Shown piece after piece: positions 25,301-32,658 of a stretch of 64,000 bases of DNA. A program made the translations under genes and the position numbers. The DNA is from Nocardioides_C sp963700955. GTDB taxonomy: Bacteria; Actinomycetota; Actinomycetes; Propionibacteriales; Nocardioidaceae. Every line of letters begins with the position of its first letter. Position 1 is the stretch's first letter. The stretch lies in the NCBI GenBank assembly GCA_963700955.1, contig CAVOZH010000009.1, positions 1-64,000 of the forward strand. The letters are read 5' to 3'. The notes below the pieces were generated by a model, which made no database searches, was not told where the DNA came from, and was given only the letters and a program-made list of their open reading frames with translations.

Positions 25301-25597
25301 GAAGGTGGAGCTCAGCGTGGTCGACATCGTCCGGCCGATCCGGGCGGTGACCCGGTCGCGCAGCTGTTCCGCGGCCTTGCGGCTGAAGGTGAGTGCGAGG
25401 ACGGAGTCGGGGGCGACGCCACGGTGCTCGATCCGGTCGACGATCGCCTCCACCAAGGTGGTGGTCTTCCCCGTGCCGGGACCCGCCAGCACCAGCAGGG
25501 GACCTGCCTGGTGGTCCACCACCGACTGCTGGAACGAGTCCAGCTCGGGCGCGGCGGTGCGCCCGGAAGCGGGATGAACCAGGCGGTACGACGTCAT
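22358..25597 (-). CDS. adnA: AdnA-type helicase-nuclease subunit with Fe-S nuclease domain
   Basis: This protein of ~1079 residues has Walker A GPGTGKT (39-45), LTFSRKAAEQLRDRV, VFVDEYQDTDPAQVRLL, GDPDQSIYAFRGAEV and LLTAHRSKGLEWRFVVVAQ. A C-terminal RecB-type nuclease carries LDEDGRVVVIDLKTSK. The cysteines ILACPAKW and HCDHCSFHAICP frame the nuclease, as in iron-sulfur AddB-type nucleases. ATG 25597 begins MTSYRLVHPA; the upstream extension overlaps the alkyltransferase-like gene and was rejected. It heads the adnA-adnB pair, 13 bp after the ATL gene. Confidence 0.92.
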   Translation of the reverse strand: MTSYRLVHPASGRTAAPELDSFQQSVVDHQAGPLLVLAGPGTGKTTTLVEAIVDRIEHRGVAPDSVLALTFSRKAAEQLRDRVTARIGRTMSTTLSSTFHSFAYGLVRAYGPKGLYDEPLRLLSAPEQDVELQRLLTNEPESVRWPPGLQRAVGTRGFAREVQTVLARAREKGLEPEDLVTLGKAEDQPAWMAAGWFMGQYLDVLDSQSAVDYPELVTRAVAFAESPEVRERLRRQYSWVFVDEYQDTDPAQVRLLRALAGDGRNLVVVGDPDQSIYAFRGAEVRGILDFPEQFRTREGRRATTVALRVTRRFGPVLLEASRSVAGAIPTRGAIDGELFQAFRNPEPSETPFGPGRVEVRTFDTQRAETEHVADLLRRAHLEDGIPWSQMAVLVRSGRSSLPSLRRSLSAAGVPVEVASDDTPLVREPAVGVLLDALRVVVNLHNTDYHDPDYIGTDRVDGLLASPLAGLDATEVRALARVLRTREKASAAADDRGSRPSPELLREALLRPEVLAGVPGWPAAKVAKYAGLLRQARAELDDGATAEEVLWTLWSGTRWPVRLRAMVDEGGGAARMAHRDLDAICALFDVAARTEEQRGHTSVVNFLATLTAQQIPADTLAEQGVRGDAVRLLTAHRSKGLEWRFVVVAQVQEGGWPDLRRRSTLLQADRIGTDAMLPPTTRATLLAEERRLFYVACTRASERLLVTAVQSPEEDGDQPSRFLDELTVEPLSVRGRPSRPLSLAGLVAELRRTASDPELSAALRRAAASRLARLAAATANGRPLVPLADPAQWWGTRGRSLATEPIRSADEPVLLSASALESILACPAKWFLEREAGGVSPSTAAQGFGLVVHALADRMGKGELADTDDLMSYVDRVWSQISFRTPWSRSREREEVRAALARFVAWHSRPGARTVVATEQHLSAEVTLPDGSQVRLNGYADRLELDEDGRVVVIDLKTSKYPPPDKDLPTNAQLGLYQYAVDHGAVDELLAGHPESTGGPVRAGGAELIQLRREVKGGAKVQQQAPQEPDADGHLPVEKQLMEAVRVVRGEEFPARAGSHCDHCSFHAICPVKGAGTVLS

Positions 25598-25610
25598 GGG
25601 TCCAATCCCA

Positions 25611-25937
25611 TCAGAAGGGACCGACAGGACTTTCGTCCCCATCCTCCGGCCACCATTGCGCGGAGGCGATGTCGACCCGCTCGGACGACCGGAGCGGAGT
25701 GCCCTCCTCCCGGTGGTGGGCCAGCGCCTCGCCGGCGTGGCACAGCGGCAGCCCGCCGTCCGCACGAACTACGCGCCACCACGGCACGGCCGCTCCCTCG
25801 AGCGACATCACGCGGCCAACCTGTCGAGGACCGCCCACCCCGACGACCTCGGCGATGGCTCCGTAGCTCATCACCCGACCCGGCGGGATCTGCTCGACGA
25901 CGGCGAGCACCCGTTCGACGTACTCCTCACGGTCCAC
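25611..25937 (-). CDS. Alkyltransferase-like protein (ATL), Cys replaced by Trp
   Basis: This 108-residue protein has the MGMT C-terminal fold: PPGRVMSYGAIAEVVG, the Arg-finger helix RQVGRVMS, and VPWWRVVRADGGLP at the active-site position. The alkyl-acceptor Cys and the following His of PCHRV are both Trp (W53, W54), so it cannot accept alkyl groups. ATL proteins bind O6-alkylguanine and recruit nucleotide excision repair. It lies 13 bp upstream of adnA on the same strand, a DNA-repair context. The GTG start at 25937 was chosen; 25958 is an alternative. Confidence 0.9.
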   Translation of the reverse strand: MDREEYVERVLAVVEQIPPGRVMSYGAIAEVVGVGGPRQVGRVMSLEGAAVPWWRVVRADGGLPLCHAGEALAHHREEGTPLRSSERVDIASAQWWPEDGDESPVGPF

Positions 25938-25961
25938 GGCGCACACGCTAACCGGCACTGG

Positions 25962-26843
25962 TCACAGGATCGGACGGAACTCCTCCGTACCGCGCACCAG
26001 GCGCAGGCCCGGCAACCCGGAGTGACGCTGCGCGAACGCGAGCTCGTGGCGGAGGTCGCCGACACCGTTGGAGCCGGCCAGCGGCGAGAGTGAGAGCGTC
26101 GACAAGGTGCCCAGCGCATTGCCGTCGGCGTCGAGGAAACCGCTGCCGGAGTCCCCTGGCACCCCGGGAGAGAGCGTGTAGACCGAGTGGGTCCACCCGG
26201 CACCCATCGTGCCGAGACTCGAGCCCTGCTTGGGCGAGAGCGTCTCGACGCCGCTGCGCAGGATGGAGTTCCCGTAGGAGTAGACGGTCTCCCCCAAGGT
26301 CGTGCCACCGCGGTGGAGGCCCACCGGCCCTCCCCAGAACGGCACGCTCGGGTTCACCTTGCCGACGGACGCCCGCTCGACCCGCACCAGGGCGAGGTCG
26401 TTGTAGGCGCACGCGTTCTTGTTCCTGACGCCGAGCCGGCGCATGGTCTGCCACGAGCTGTAGGCCAGTCGACCGAACCCCACGGTCGTCCCGTCACCCA
26501 CCTCCGAACCGCCGTCCGCGAAGCGCACCCGCGTGCGGAGCGGGAGAGAGGCTGCGGCACAGCCGTCGGTGTCGGTGGCGGCGCCAGTGCCGGCGCAGTG
26601 GGCGGCGTAGCCGAGGTAGACCCGGCCACGACGGTCCTTGAAGACGAAGTTGCCGGTGCACTGGGCGCCCTTGGTGTACATCTGCACGCCCGGGTGGATC
26701 TTCGCCCGGCCCGCAGGCGCCCAGCGCGTGGTCGCCTGCGCGGGGGCGGCCAGGGCCGGTACGACGGTCAGCAGCCCGACGAGAGCCACGACCAGCGGCA
26801 GCGTCGTGAGGCGTCGAGGGTTGGGGTGTCGGGCGGTGCTCAC
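25962..26843 (-). CDS. Secreted chymotrypsin-like serine protease, tandem copy B
   Basis: This 293-residue exported protein has a signal peptide (hydrophobic ~14-32, ending PALAAPAQA). The mature part has an S1-family-like triad: His in YAAHCAGTG, Asp in YNDLALVRV, and Ser in GVPGDSGSGF. Cysteines in QCTGNFVF, AAHC, GCAAAS and ACAYND may pair. It shares most blocks with the next gene upstream (26921-27811), for example IHPGVQMYTKGAQCTGNFVF and PFWGGPVG, so the two are tandem paralogues. GGAGGAG precedes the GTG start. Substrate unknown. Confidence 0.88.
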   Translation of the reverse strand: MSTARHPNPRRLTTLPLVVALVGLLTVVPALAAPAQATTRWAPAGRAKIHPGVQMYTKGAQCTGNFVFKDRRGRVYLGYAAHCAGTGAATDTDGCAAASLPLRTRVRFADGGSEVGDGTTVGFGRLAYSSWQTMRRLGVRNKNACAYNDLALVRVERASVGKVNPSVPFWGGPVGLHRGGTTLGETVYSYGNSILRSGVETLSPKQGSSLGTMGAGWTHSVYTLSPGVPGDSGSGFLDADGNALGTLSTLSLSPLAGSNGVGDLRHELAFAQRHSGLPGLRLVRGTEEFRPIL

Positions 26844-26868
26844 GGGGTCTCCTCCGGTGAATGGGGAA

Positions 26869-26896
26869 AGGGCCCGCCCCGAGAGGAGCGGGCCCT
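26869..26896 (-). terminator. Hairpin between the two protease genes
   Basis: AGGGCCCGC (26869-26877) pairs with GCGGGCCCT (26888-26896). It lies 25 bp past the stop of the upstream protease gene and just before the ribosome-binding site of the second, so it may attenuate readthrough between the copies. Confidence 0.65.
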
Positions 26897-26920
26897 GCCC
26901 GGTCTACAGCTGAACTCGCG

Positions 26921-27811
26921 TCAGAGGAGCGGCGAGAACGGCTCGGTCCCGGGCACGAGCGCGAGACCCGAGATGCCGGAGTTGGCCTTCGCGAACTCGA
27001 GCTCGTGGTTCAGGTCGCCCACGCCGTTGGAGCCGGCGAGCGGCGCGATGGCCAGCGTGGAGAGCACACCGAGCGCGTTGCCGTCCGCGTCGAGGAACGC
27101 GCTCCCGGAGTCACCCGGAACGCCCGGGCTGACGGTGTACACGGGGTGGGTCCACCCGTCCGCGCTGGTGCCGAGGCTGGTGCCCTGCTTGGGCGAGAGC
27201 TGCTCGACACCACCGCGGAGGCTGGAGTTGCCGTAGGAGTAGACGGTGTCGCCGGCGGGCGCACCGGCGGTGTTGATGCCCACCGGGCCGCCCCAGAACG
27301 GGATGGAGGGGTTCACGTCGCCGACGTAGGCCGGGTCGACCTTCACGAGGGCGAGGTCGTTGTAGTCACAGGTGTTGGCGTCGGTCGTACCCGCCTTCTG
27401 CATGGCCAGCCAGCTGCTGTAGACGAGCGTGCCGGTGCCGACCTTCTCCCCTGCGGTGACCAGGCTGCCGCCCTGGACGAAGTCGACCTTCGTGCCGAGC
27501 GGGAGGGAGCCGGAGTCACAGCCGTTGGTGTCCGTGGCCGCGCCCGTGCCTGCGCAGTGGGCCGCGTAGCCGACGTACACGTTGCCGGCGCCGTCGGTGT
27601 AGACGAAGTTGCCGGTGCACTGTGCACCGTCGGTGTACATCTGGATACCGGGGTGGATCTTGGCGGTGTCGGCGGGGGCCCAGGCGGCCGCGGTCGCTAC
27701 GTTCTTCTTGGCGACCTTCGCCTCCGCGGGTGCCGTCGCGGCGGTCACCGCGGCGGTGGCGAGGATGGCGCTGGCGAGGGTGGCTACAGCGGCACGAGTC
27801 CGGAAGACCAT
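26921..27811 (-). CDS. Secreted chymotrypsin-like serine protease, tandem copy A
   Basis: This 296-residue exported protein has a signal peptide rich in Ala (MVFRTRAAVATLASAILATA onwards, cleaved near AEA). The mature domain has His in YAAHCAGTG, Asp in YNDLALVKV, and Ser in GVPGDSGSAF. It is closely similar to the downstream copy, with shared TDTNGC/TDTDGC, SPKQGTSLG/SPKQGSSLG and GSNGVGDL segments. It is less basic than copy B. A GGAG ribosome-binding site lies before the ATG. Upstream lies a 19-bp inverted repeat. Confidence 0.89.
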   Translation of the reverse strand: MVFRTRAAVATLASAILATAAVTAATAPAEAKVAKKNVATAAAWAPADTAKIHPGIQMYTDGAQCTGNFVYTDGAGNVYVGYAAHCAGTGAATDTNGCDSGSLPLGTKVDFVQGGSLVTAGEKVGTGTLVYSSWLAMQKAGTTDANTCDYNDLALVKVDPAYVGDVNPSIPFWGGPVGINTAGAPAGDTVYSYGNSSLRGGVEQLSPKQGTSLGTSADGWTHPVYTVSPGVPGDSGSAFLDADGNALGVLSTLAIAPLAGSNGVGDLNHELEFAKANSGISGLALVPGTEPFSPLL

Positions 27812-27841
27812 CTAGGAGTGCTCCTTCCCGAGAGCATCAGG

Positions 27842-27860
27842 CGTTGTGACATGCACAACG
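27842..27860. repeat. Inverted repeat between moeZ and the protease pair
   Basis: CGTTGTG (27842-27848) and CACAACG (27854-27860) flank ACATG. It lies 31 bp upstream of protease copy A and 31 bp downstream of moeZ. It could end moeZ transcription or serve as an operator for the protease genes; the sequence does not decide. Confidence 0.45.
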
Positions 27861-27890
27861 ACGATGCCCCCGGGAAGGTCACGACAGGTG

Positions 27891-29081
27891 TCAGTAGGAC
27901 GGCTGGGAGGGGTCGATCTGGTTAACCCACGCCACCACGCCGCCGCCGACATGGATCGCGTCGCTGAACCCGGCGCCCTTGACCACCGCGAGCGCCTCGG
28001 CGGAGCGGACCCCGGACTTGCAGTGGAGCACGATCTGCTTGTCCTGGGGCAGCTGCTCGATGGCGGTGCCGTTGAGGAAGTCCCCCTTGGGGATCAGCAC
28101 CGAGCCGGGGATCCGGTTGATCTCGTACTCGTTGGGCTCGCGGACGTCGACGAGGACGAAGTCGCGCTCGCCGTTCTCGCGCTCCTTGAGCATGGTCTCG
28201 AGCGTGGCGACCGAGATCGTGGAGTCCGCTGCGGCGTCGGCGGCGGCGTCGCTGATCGCACCGCAGAACGCGTCGTAGTCGATGAGCTCCGTGACGGTCG
28301 GGTTCTCCCCGCAGATCGCGCAGTTGGGGTCCTTGCGGACCTTGATCTTGCGGTACTCCATCTCGAGGGCGTCGTAGATCATCAGCTTGCCGAGGATCGG
28401 CTCGCCGATGCCGGTGAGCAGCTTGATCGCCTCGTTGACCTGGATCGAGCCGATGCTCGCGCAGAGCACGCCGAGCACGCCGCCTTCGGCGCAGGAGGGG
28501 ACCATGCCCGGCGGCGGGGGCTCGGGGTAGAGGCAGCGGTAGCACGGCCCGTGCTCGGCCCAGAACACCGACGCCTGGCCGTCGAAGCGGTAGATCGACC
28601 CCCAGACGTACGGCTTGCCGAGCAGCACCGCGGCGTCGTTGACCATGTAGCGCGTCGCGAAGTTGTCGGTGCCGTCGACGATGAGGTCGTACTGCTCGAA
28701 GATCCCCATCACGTTGTCGTTGTCGAGCCGCTCCTCGTGGAGGACGACGTCGACGTACGGGTTCGCCTCGTGGATCGACTCCTTGGCCGACTGCCCCTTC
28801 GACTTCCCGATGTCGCTCTGGCCGTGGATGATCTGGCGCTGCAGGTTGGACTCGTCGACCTCGTCGAACTCTGCGATGCCGATCGTGCCGACGCCGGCAG
28901 CGGCGAGGTAGAGCAGCGCGGGGCTGCCCAGGCCACCGGCGCCGATCACCAGCACCTTGGCGTTCTTCAGTCGCTTCTGGCCGGTCATGCCCACGTCGGG
29001 GATGATCAGGTGCCGGCTGTAGCGACGGACCTCGTCGATGGTCAGCTCGTCAGCGGGCTCGACCAAGGGTGGAAGGGACAC
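27891..29081 (-). CDS. moeZ: Adenylyltransferase/sulfurtransferase MoeZ
   Basis: This 396-residue two-domain protein has an N-terminal MoeB/ThiF adenylyltransferase with GAGGLGSPALLYLAAAGVG, DGTDNFATRYMVND, CYRCLYPEPP and the CAIC zinc pair. A C-terminal rhodanese domain has the sulfur-carrying cysteine in LHCKSGVRSAEAL. It activates small sulfur carriers (MoaD, ThiS, CysO) for molybdopterin, thiamine and cysteine synthesis. GAGGAG lies before the GTG start. Divergent from the TetR gene, as in mycobacteria. Pairs functionally with MoaE at 5.1 kb. Confidence 0.96.
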   Translation of the reverse strand: MSLPPLVEPADELTIDEVRRYSRHLIIPDVGMTGQKRLKNAKVLVIGAGGLGSPALLYLAAAGVGTIGIAEFDEVDESNLQRQIIHGQSDIGKSKGQSAKESIHEANPYVDVVLHEERLDNDNVMGIFEQYDLIVDGTDNFATRYMVNDAAVLLGKPYVWGSIYRFDGQASVFWAEHGPCYRCLYPEPPPPGMVPSCAEGGVLGVLCASIGSIQVNEAIKLLTGIGEPILGKLMIYDALEMEYRKIKVRKDPNCAICGENPTVTELIDYDAFCGAISDAAADAAADSTISVATLETMLKERENGERDFVLVDVREPNEYEINRIPGSVLIPKGDFLNGTAIEQLPQDKQIVLHCKSGVRSAEALAVVKGAGFSDAIHVGGGVVAWVNQIDPSQPSY

Positions 29082-29309
29082 GCGGGCTCCTCATCGGGTG
29101 TTTCGGTCAGTCCGGTCCTGGTTTGAACAACCGGAGGGCCGTTCATGTTCCCCATGCTCCCCGGGGCGCACGGGGTGCCGTCTCACGTCCCGGTATCCGG
29201 ACCTCGAGGCCGCGCACACGCCTTCTTACGCCGCGCCACCTGGACGGCAGGACGATTACCGAGGAGTAGGCTTCTGCACCATCAGACCGAGCACGGGAGA
29301 GGCGACCCA

Positions 29310-29939
29310 GTGAGCACGATGGACGAGCAGAGGCCGCGCGGTGGCCGGATGCCACGTACGGCGCGCCGGGCCCAGCTCCTCGAGTCGGCGCTCGGCGTCT
29401 TCGTGGCCCAGGGCTACCACGCCGCCGCGATGGACGACATCGCCGACCGGGCCGGCGTCTCCAAGCCGGTGCTCTACCAGCACTTCCCCGGGAAGCTCGA
29501 CCTCTACCTCGCGCTCCTCGACCAGTCCTGCGACACGATCATCGAGTCCACCCGCAAGGCCCTCGAGGCGACCGAGAACAACAAGGAACGCGTCGCCGCC
29601 ACGATGCAGGTCTTCTACGACTACGTCGCGAACGCCCACGGCGCCTTCCGCCTCGTGTTCGAGTCGGACCTGACGAACGAGCCCGCGGTGCGCGAGCGGG
29701 TGGACCGCGTGACCACGGAGACCGCCTCGCTGATCGCGGCGGTGATCCACGACGACACCGGCCTGCCCGACAAGCAGTCCCGGCTCCTCGCCGTCTCCCT
29801 CGTGGGCATGGCGCAGGTCAGCGCACGCTTCTGGCTCGACGACCGTCGCGGGATCAGCCAGCACGACGCGGCCAACCTCGTCTCCAGCCTCGCCTGGCGT
29901 GGCATCCGCGGTTTCCCGCGGACCGACGAGCCGTCCTGA
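29310..29939 (+). CDS. TetR family transcriptional regulator
   Basis: This 209-residue regulator has a TetR N-terminal helix-turn-helix: LLESALGVFVAQGYHAAAMD, then IADRAGVSKPVLYQHFPGKL. The C-terminal ligand domain includes NAHGAFRLVFESDLTNEPAV. GGGAGAGG stands upstream of the GTG at 29310; ATG 29319 is an alternative. It is divergent from moeZ with ~228 bp between that may hold its operator. It corresponds to the mycobacterial gene next to moeB1/moeZ and DUF3107. Ligand and targets are unknown. Confidence 0.92.
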   Translation: MSTMDEQRPRGGRMPRTARRAQLLESALGVFVAQGYHAAAMDDIADRAGVSKPVLYQHFPGKLDLYLALLDQSCDTIIESTRKALEATENNKERVAATMQVFYDYVANAHGAFRLVFESDLTNEPAVRERVDRVTTETASLIAAVIHDDTGLPDKQSRLLAVSLVGMAQVSARFWLDDRRGISQHDAANLVSSLAWRGIRGFPRTDEPS

Positions 29940-30075
29940 CCGAGTCGCACGGACCACGCCGCGCCGACCGTGAGCACAGCGGCGGTAGGGTCGTCGTACA
30001 CGCAGCACCGACGTGGTGCGTCATGGTTCCCTTCGGGCCCCACCCGCCCGCAAACAGCAACGAGGAGGTCCTCCC

Positions 30076-30300
30076 ATGGAGGTCAAGATCGGCGTCCAGA
30101 ACGTGAACCGTGAGCTGGTCATCGACAGCGACCAGCCCGGTGAGGACATCGAGGCAGCCGTGGCGAAGGCGCTGACAGGGGAAGAGCCGGTCCTGTCCCT
30201 GACCGACACCAAGGGGCGCAAGGTGATCGTCCCGACCGACAAGCTCGCCTACGTCGAGCTCGGCTCCCCCACCATCGGCCAGGTCGGCTTCCGCAGCTGA
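30076..30300 (+). CDS. DUF3107 family protein
   Basis: This 74-residue protein starts MEVKIGVQNVNRELVIDSDQ and has the conserved DKLAYVELG segment of the DUF3107 family. It is small, cytoplasmic and predicted beta-rich. CGAGGAGGT overlaps the region just before the ATG. It lies 136 bp downstream of the TetR gene on the same strand. Family function is unknown; in mycobacteria it is a RhlE/TetR-linked small protein. Confidence 0.9.
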   Translation: MEVKIGVQNVNRELVIDSDQPGEDIEAAVAKALTGEEPVLSLTDTKGRKVIVPTDKLAYVELGSPTIGQVGFRS

Positions 30301-30326
30301 CGCGGCGGGGACCGGGTCGGGCGTCG

Positions 30327-31076
30327 TCAGGACGCGAGGCCGAGGGCAGCCATCCGCTGGGCGTGGTTCTCGGTGAGCCGCGTGAACATCCGCCCGATCG
30401 CGGCGAGGTCCATCCCGGGCCGGTCGACGCCACCCGACAGCAGCGCGGAGAGCGCGTCGCGCTCGGCGGCGACCCGCTGGGCCTGCGACAGCGCCTCGCC
30501 CATGAGCCGCCTGCCCCACAGCGCGAGGCGGCCACCCACACGGTGGTCGGCCTCGATCGCCTTGCGGACCCGGTCGACGACGAACTCCGCCTGGCCCGAG
30601 TCCTCGAGGCTGTCGATGATCAGCTCCCGGGTCTCGGAGTCCACGAACGCCGCGACCTCCCGGTAGAAGTCAGCGGCGAGGCCGTCCCCGACGTACGCCT
30701 TGACCAGGCCCTCGAGCCAGTCGCGGGGAGCGGTGTGGACGTGGAAGGCGTCGATGGGCGTCTGGAAGGGCCCCATCGCCTCGAACGGGTCCGCCCCTAG
30801 CTCGGCGAGCCGGTCTCGCAGGCCGACGAAGTGCCCGAACTCGCGGGACGCCATCGCCGCGAGCTCCGCCTTGTCCACAAGGGTCGGCGCCATCTTGGCG
30901 TCCTCGGCCAGCCGCTCGAACGCCGACATCTCGCCGTAGGCGATCGCGCCGAGCAGATCGACGACGGCCGCCAGGTACGTGGGGTCCGAGAAGGCGAGCG
31001 GGACGTCCTGCGCGGCCCCCGACGTAGGTCGCGAAACGGGCTCCGTCGCAGGCGGCTCCAGCGGCAAGTCGGTCAT
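30327..31076 (-). CDS. Ferritin-like fold protein (MiaE-like)
   Basis: The protein has 249 residues. A disordered N-terminus is followed by a four-helix bundle with Glu/His residues typical of ferritin-like diiron proteins: LGAIAYGEMSAFERLAEDA, MASREFGHFVGL, ADFYREVAAFVDSETRELI. It is annotated in related genomes as ferritin-like fold or MiaE-like, but tRNA hydroxylation has not been shown. Convergent with DUF3107 and divergent from the RhlE-type helicase gene, only 57 bp apart. Confidence 0.85.
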   Translation of the reverse strand: MTDLPLEPPATEPVSRPTSGAAQDVPLAFSDPTYLAAVVDLLGAIAYGEMSAFERLAEDAKMAPTLVDKAELAAMASREFGHFVGLRDRLAELGADPFEAMGPFQTPIDAFHVHTAPRDWLEGLVKAYVGDGLAADFYREVAAFVDSETRELIIDSLEDSGQAEFVVDRVRKAIEADHRVGGRLALWGRRLMGEALSQAQRVAAERDALSALLSGGVDRPGMDLAAIGRMFTRLTENHAQRMAALGLAS

Positions 31077-31133
31077 GCGCGCAGCCTACCGATAGACTCG
31101 TGGGGACATTACGTAGAGAGACAGGCAAGACCC

Positions 31134-32603
31134 CTGACAACCTTCAGAGAACTCGGGGTGCTCCCCGAGATCGCCGACGCCCTCGAACGGGCCGGCATCA
31201 CGACCCCCTTCCCGATCCAGGAGATGACCCTCTCGGTCGCCCTGCTGGGTACCGACCTCATCGGGCAGGCTCGCACCGGCACCGGCAAGACGCTCGCGTT
31301 CGGCATCCCCGTGATCCAGCGGACGGTCGCCCCGCACGACCCCGACTTCACCGACCTCGCGGCGCCCGGCAAGCCCCAGGCGCTCGTCGTCGCCCCGACC
31401 CGCGAGCTCGCGCTCCAGGTGTCGAACGACCTGAAGACCGCAGCCGCCGACCGCGGCACCCGCATCCTCACCGTGTACGGCGGTGTGGGCTACGAGCCGC
31501 AGCTCGAGGCCCTCGCCTCGGGCGTCGACGTCGTCGTCGGTACGCCGGGCCGCCTGCTCGACCTGGCCAATCGCCGGTCGCTGGACCTGTCGCACGTCAA
31601 GGTGCTCGTGCTCGACGAGGCCGACGAGATGCTCGACCTCGGCTTCCTCCCCGATGTGCAGAAGCTGCTCGCGAAGACACCGGAGACCCGGCAGACCATG
31701 CTGTTCTCGGCGACCATGCCGGCAGCCATCGTCAGCCTCGCGCGCGTGCACATGCGCCACCCGATGAACATTCGCGCTGAGTCGTCGAGCGACCAGCAGA
31801 CGGTTCCCGCGACCGCGCAGTTCATCTACCAGGTCCACGACCTCGACAAGCCGGAGATGATCGCCCGGATCCTCCAGTCCGAGAACTCCGGGATCACGAT
31901 CGTCTTCACGCGCACCAAGCGCCAGGCGCAGCGAGTTGCCGACGACCTGGCCGAGCGGGGCTTCCCGAGCAGCCCGCTTCACGGCGACATGCCCCAGGTG
32001 GCGCGCGAGAAGGCGCTGACGAAGTTCCGCGACGGCAAGCTCAAGGTTCTGGTGGCCACCGATGTGGCCGCCCGCGGCATCGACGTCGCTGACGTGACGC
32101 ACGTGATCAACTACAGCTGCCCCGAGGACGAGAAGACCTACGTCCACCGCATCGGCCGCACAGGCCGTGCGGGCGCCACGGGCATCGCGATCACGTTGGT
32201 CGACTGGGCCGACGTGACCCGGTGGAAGGTGATCAACAAGGCCCTCGACCTGCCGTTCGACGAGATCCTCGAGACCTACTCGACCTCGGAGCACTTCTAC
32301 CACGACCAGGGCATCGCGCCGGGCACGAAGGGGCGCATCGTCCCCGAGGCTCCGGTCGAGAAGCCGGCCCGCGAGTCCAAGCCGCGCTCGGAGCGTGGCT
32401 CCGACGAGCGTCCGCGCCGTGAGCGCAGCCGCACGCGCACGCGTGGTGGCCAGCGGGCAGCCGAGGGGACGACGGGCGGCTCGACCGCTTCGGGCGACTC
32501 CTCGGAGAGCAAGGACACCTCCGGCGCTTCGTCCTCGCGCAACCGGAACCGTGGCCGTCGCCGCACCAGGAGCGGTGAGGCCGCCAAGGCTGCCAACGAC
32601 TGA
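31134..32603 (+). CDS. rhlE: DEAD-box RNA helicase, RhlE type
   Basis: This DEAD-box helicase has the Q-motif ITTPFPIQEMTL, Walker A ARTGTGKT, VAPTRELALQV, VLVLDEADEMLDLG, the SAT block LFSATMPAA, and HRIGRTGRAG. A basic, Arg/Ser/Gly-rich C-terminal tail binds RNA. It remodels RNA or ribosomes. The conserved N-terminus TTFRELGVLPEIADAL has no ATG, GTG or TTG before it; I placed the start at CTG 31134. The next standard start, GTG 31160, cuts eight residues into the conserved region. Confidence 0.9.
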   Translation: MTTFRELGVLPEIADALERAGITTPFPIQEMTLSVALLGTDLIGQARTGTGKTLAFGIPVIQRTVAPHDPDFTDLAAPGKPQALVVAPTRELALQVSNDLKTAAADRGTRILTVYGGVGYEPQLEALASGVDVVVGTPGRLLDLANRRSLDLSHVKVLVLDEADEMLDLGFLPDVQKLLAKTPETRQTMLFSATMPAAIVSLARVHMRHPMNIRAESSSDQQTVPATAQFIYQVHDLDKPEMIARILQSENSGITIVFTRTKRQAQRVADDLAERGFPSSPLHGDMPQVAREKALTKFRDGKLKVLVATDVAARGIDVADVTHVINYSCPEDEKTYVHRIGRTGRAGATGIAITLVDWADVTRWKVINKALDLPFDEILETYSTSEHFYHDQGIAPGTKGRIVPEAPVEKPARESKPRSERGSDERPRRERSRTRTRGGQRAAEGTTGGSTASGDSSESKDTSGASSSRNRNRGRRRTRSGEAAKAAND

Positions 32604-32612
32604 AGCGGCGCT

Positions 32613-32641
32613 GCTGCTCAGGCGATGACGACCTGAGCAGC
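32613..32641. terminator. Bidirectional hairpin between rhlE and parA-like gene
   Basis: GCTGCTCAGG (32613-32622) and CCTGAGCAGC (32632-32641) form a perfect 10-bp stem with a 9-base loop. It is 9 bp after the helicase stop and lies between convergent genes. Confidence 0.7.
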
Positions 32642-32658
32642 TTGCCTGACCCGGTCGG

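Noticed and set aside
22883..25951. Very long plus-strand frames opposite adnA and adnB.
   Set aside because: They translate to Arg/Gly/His/Asp-rich low-complexity sequence; the opposite strand encodes complete helicase motifs.
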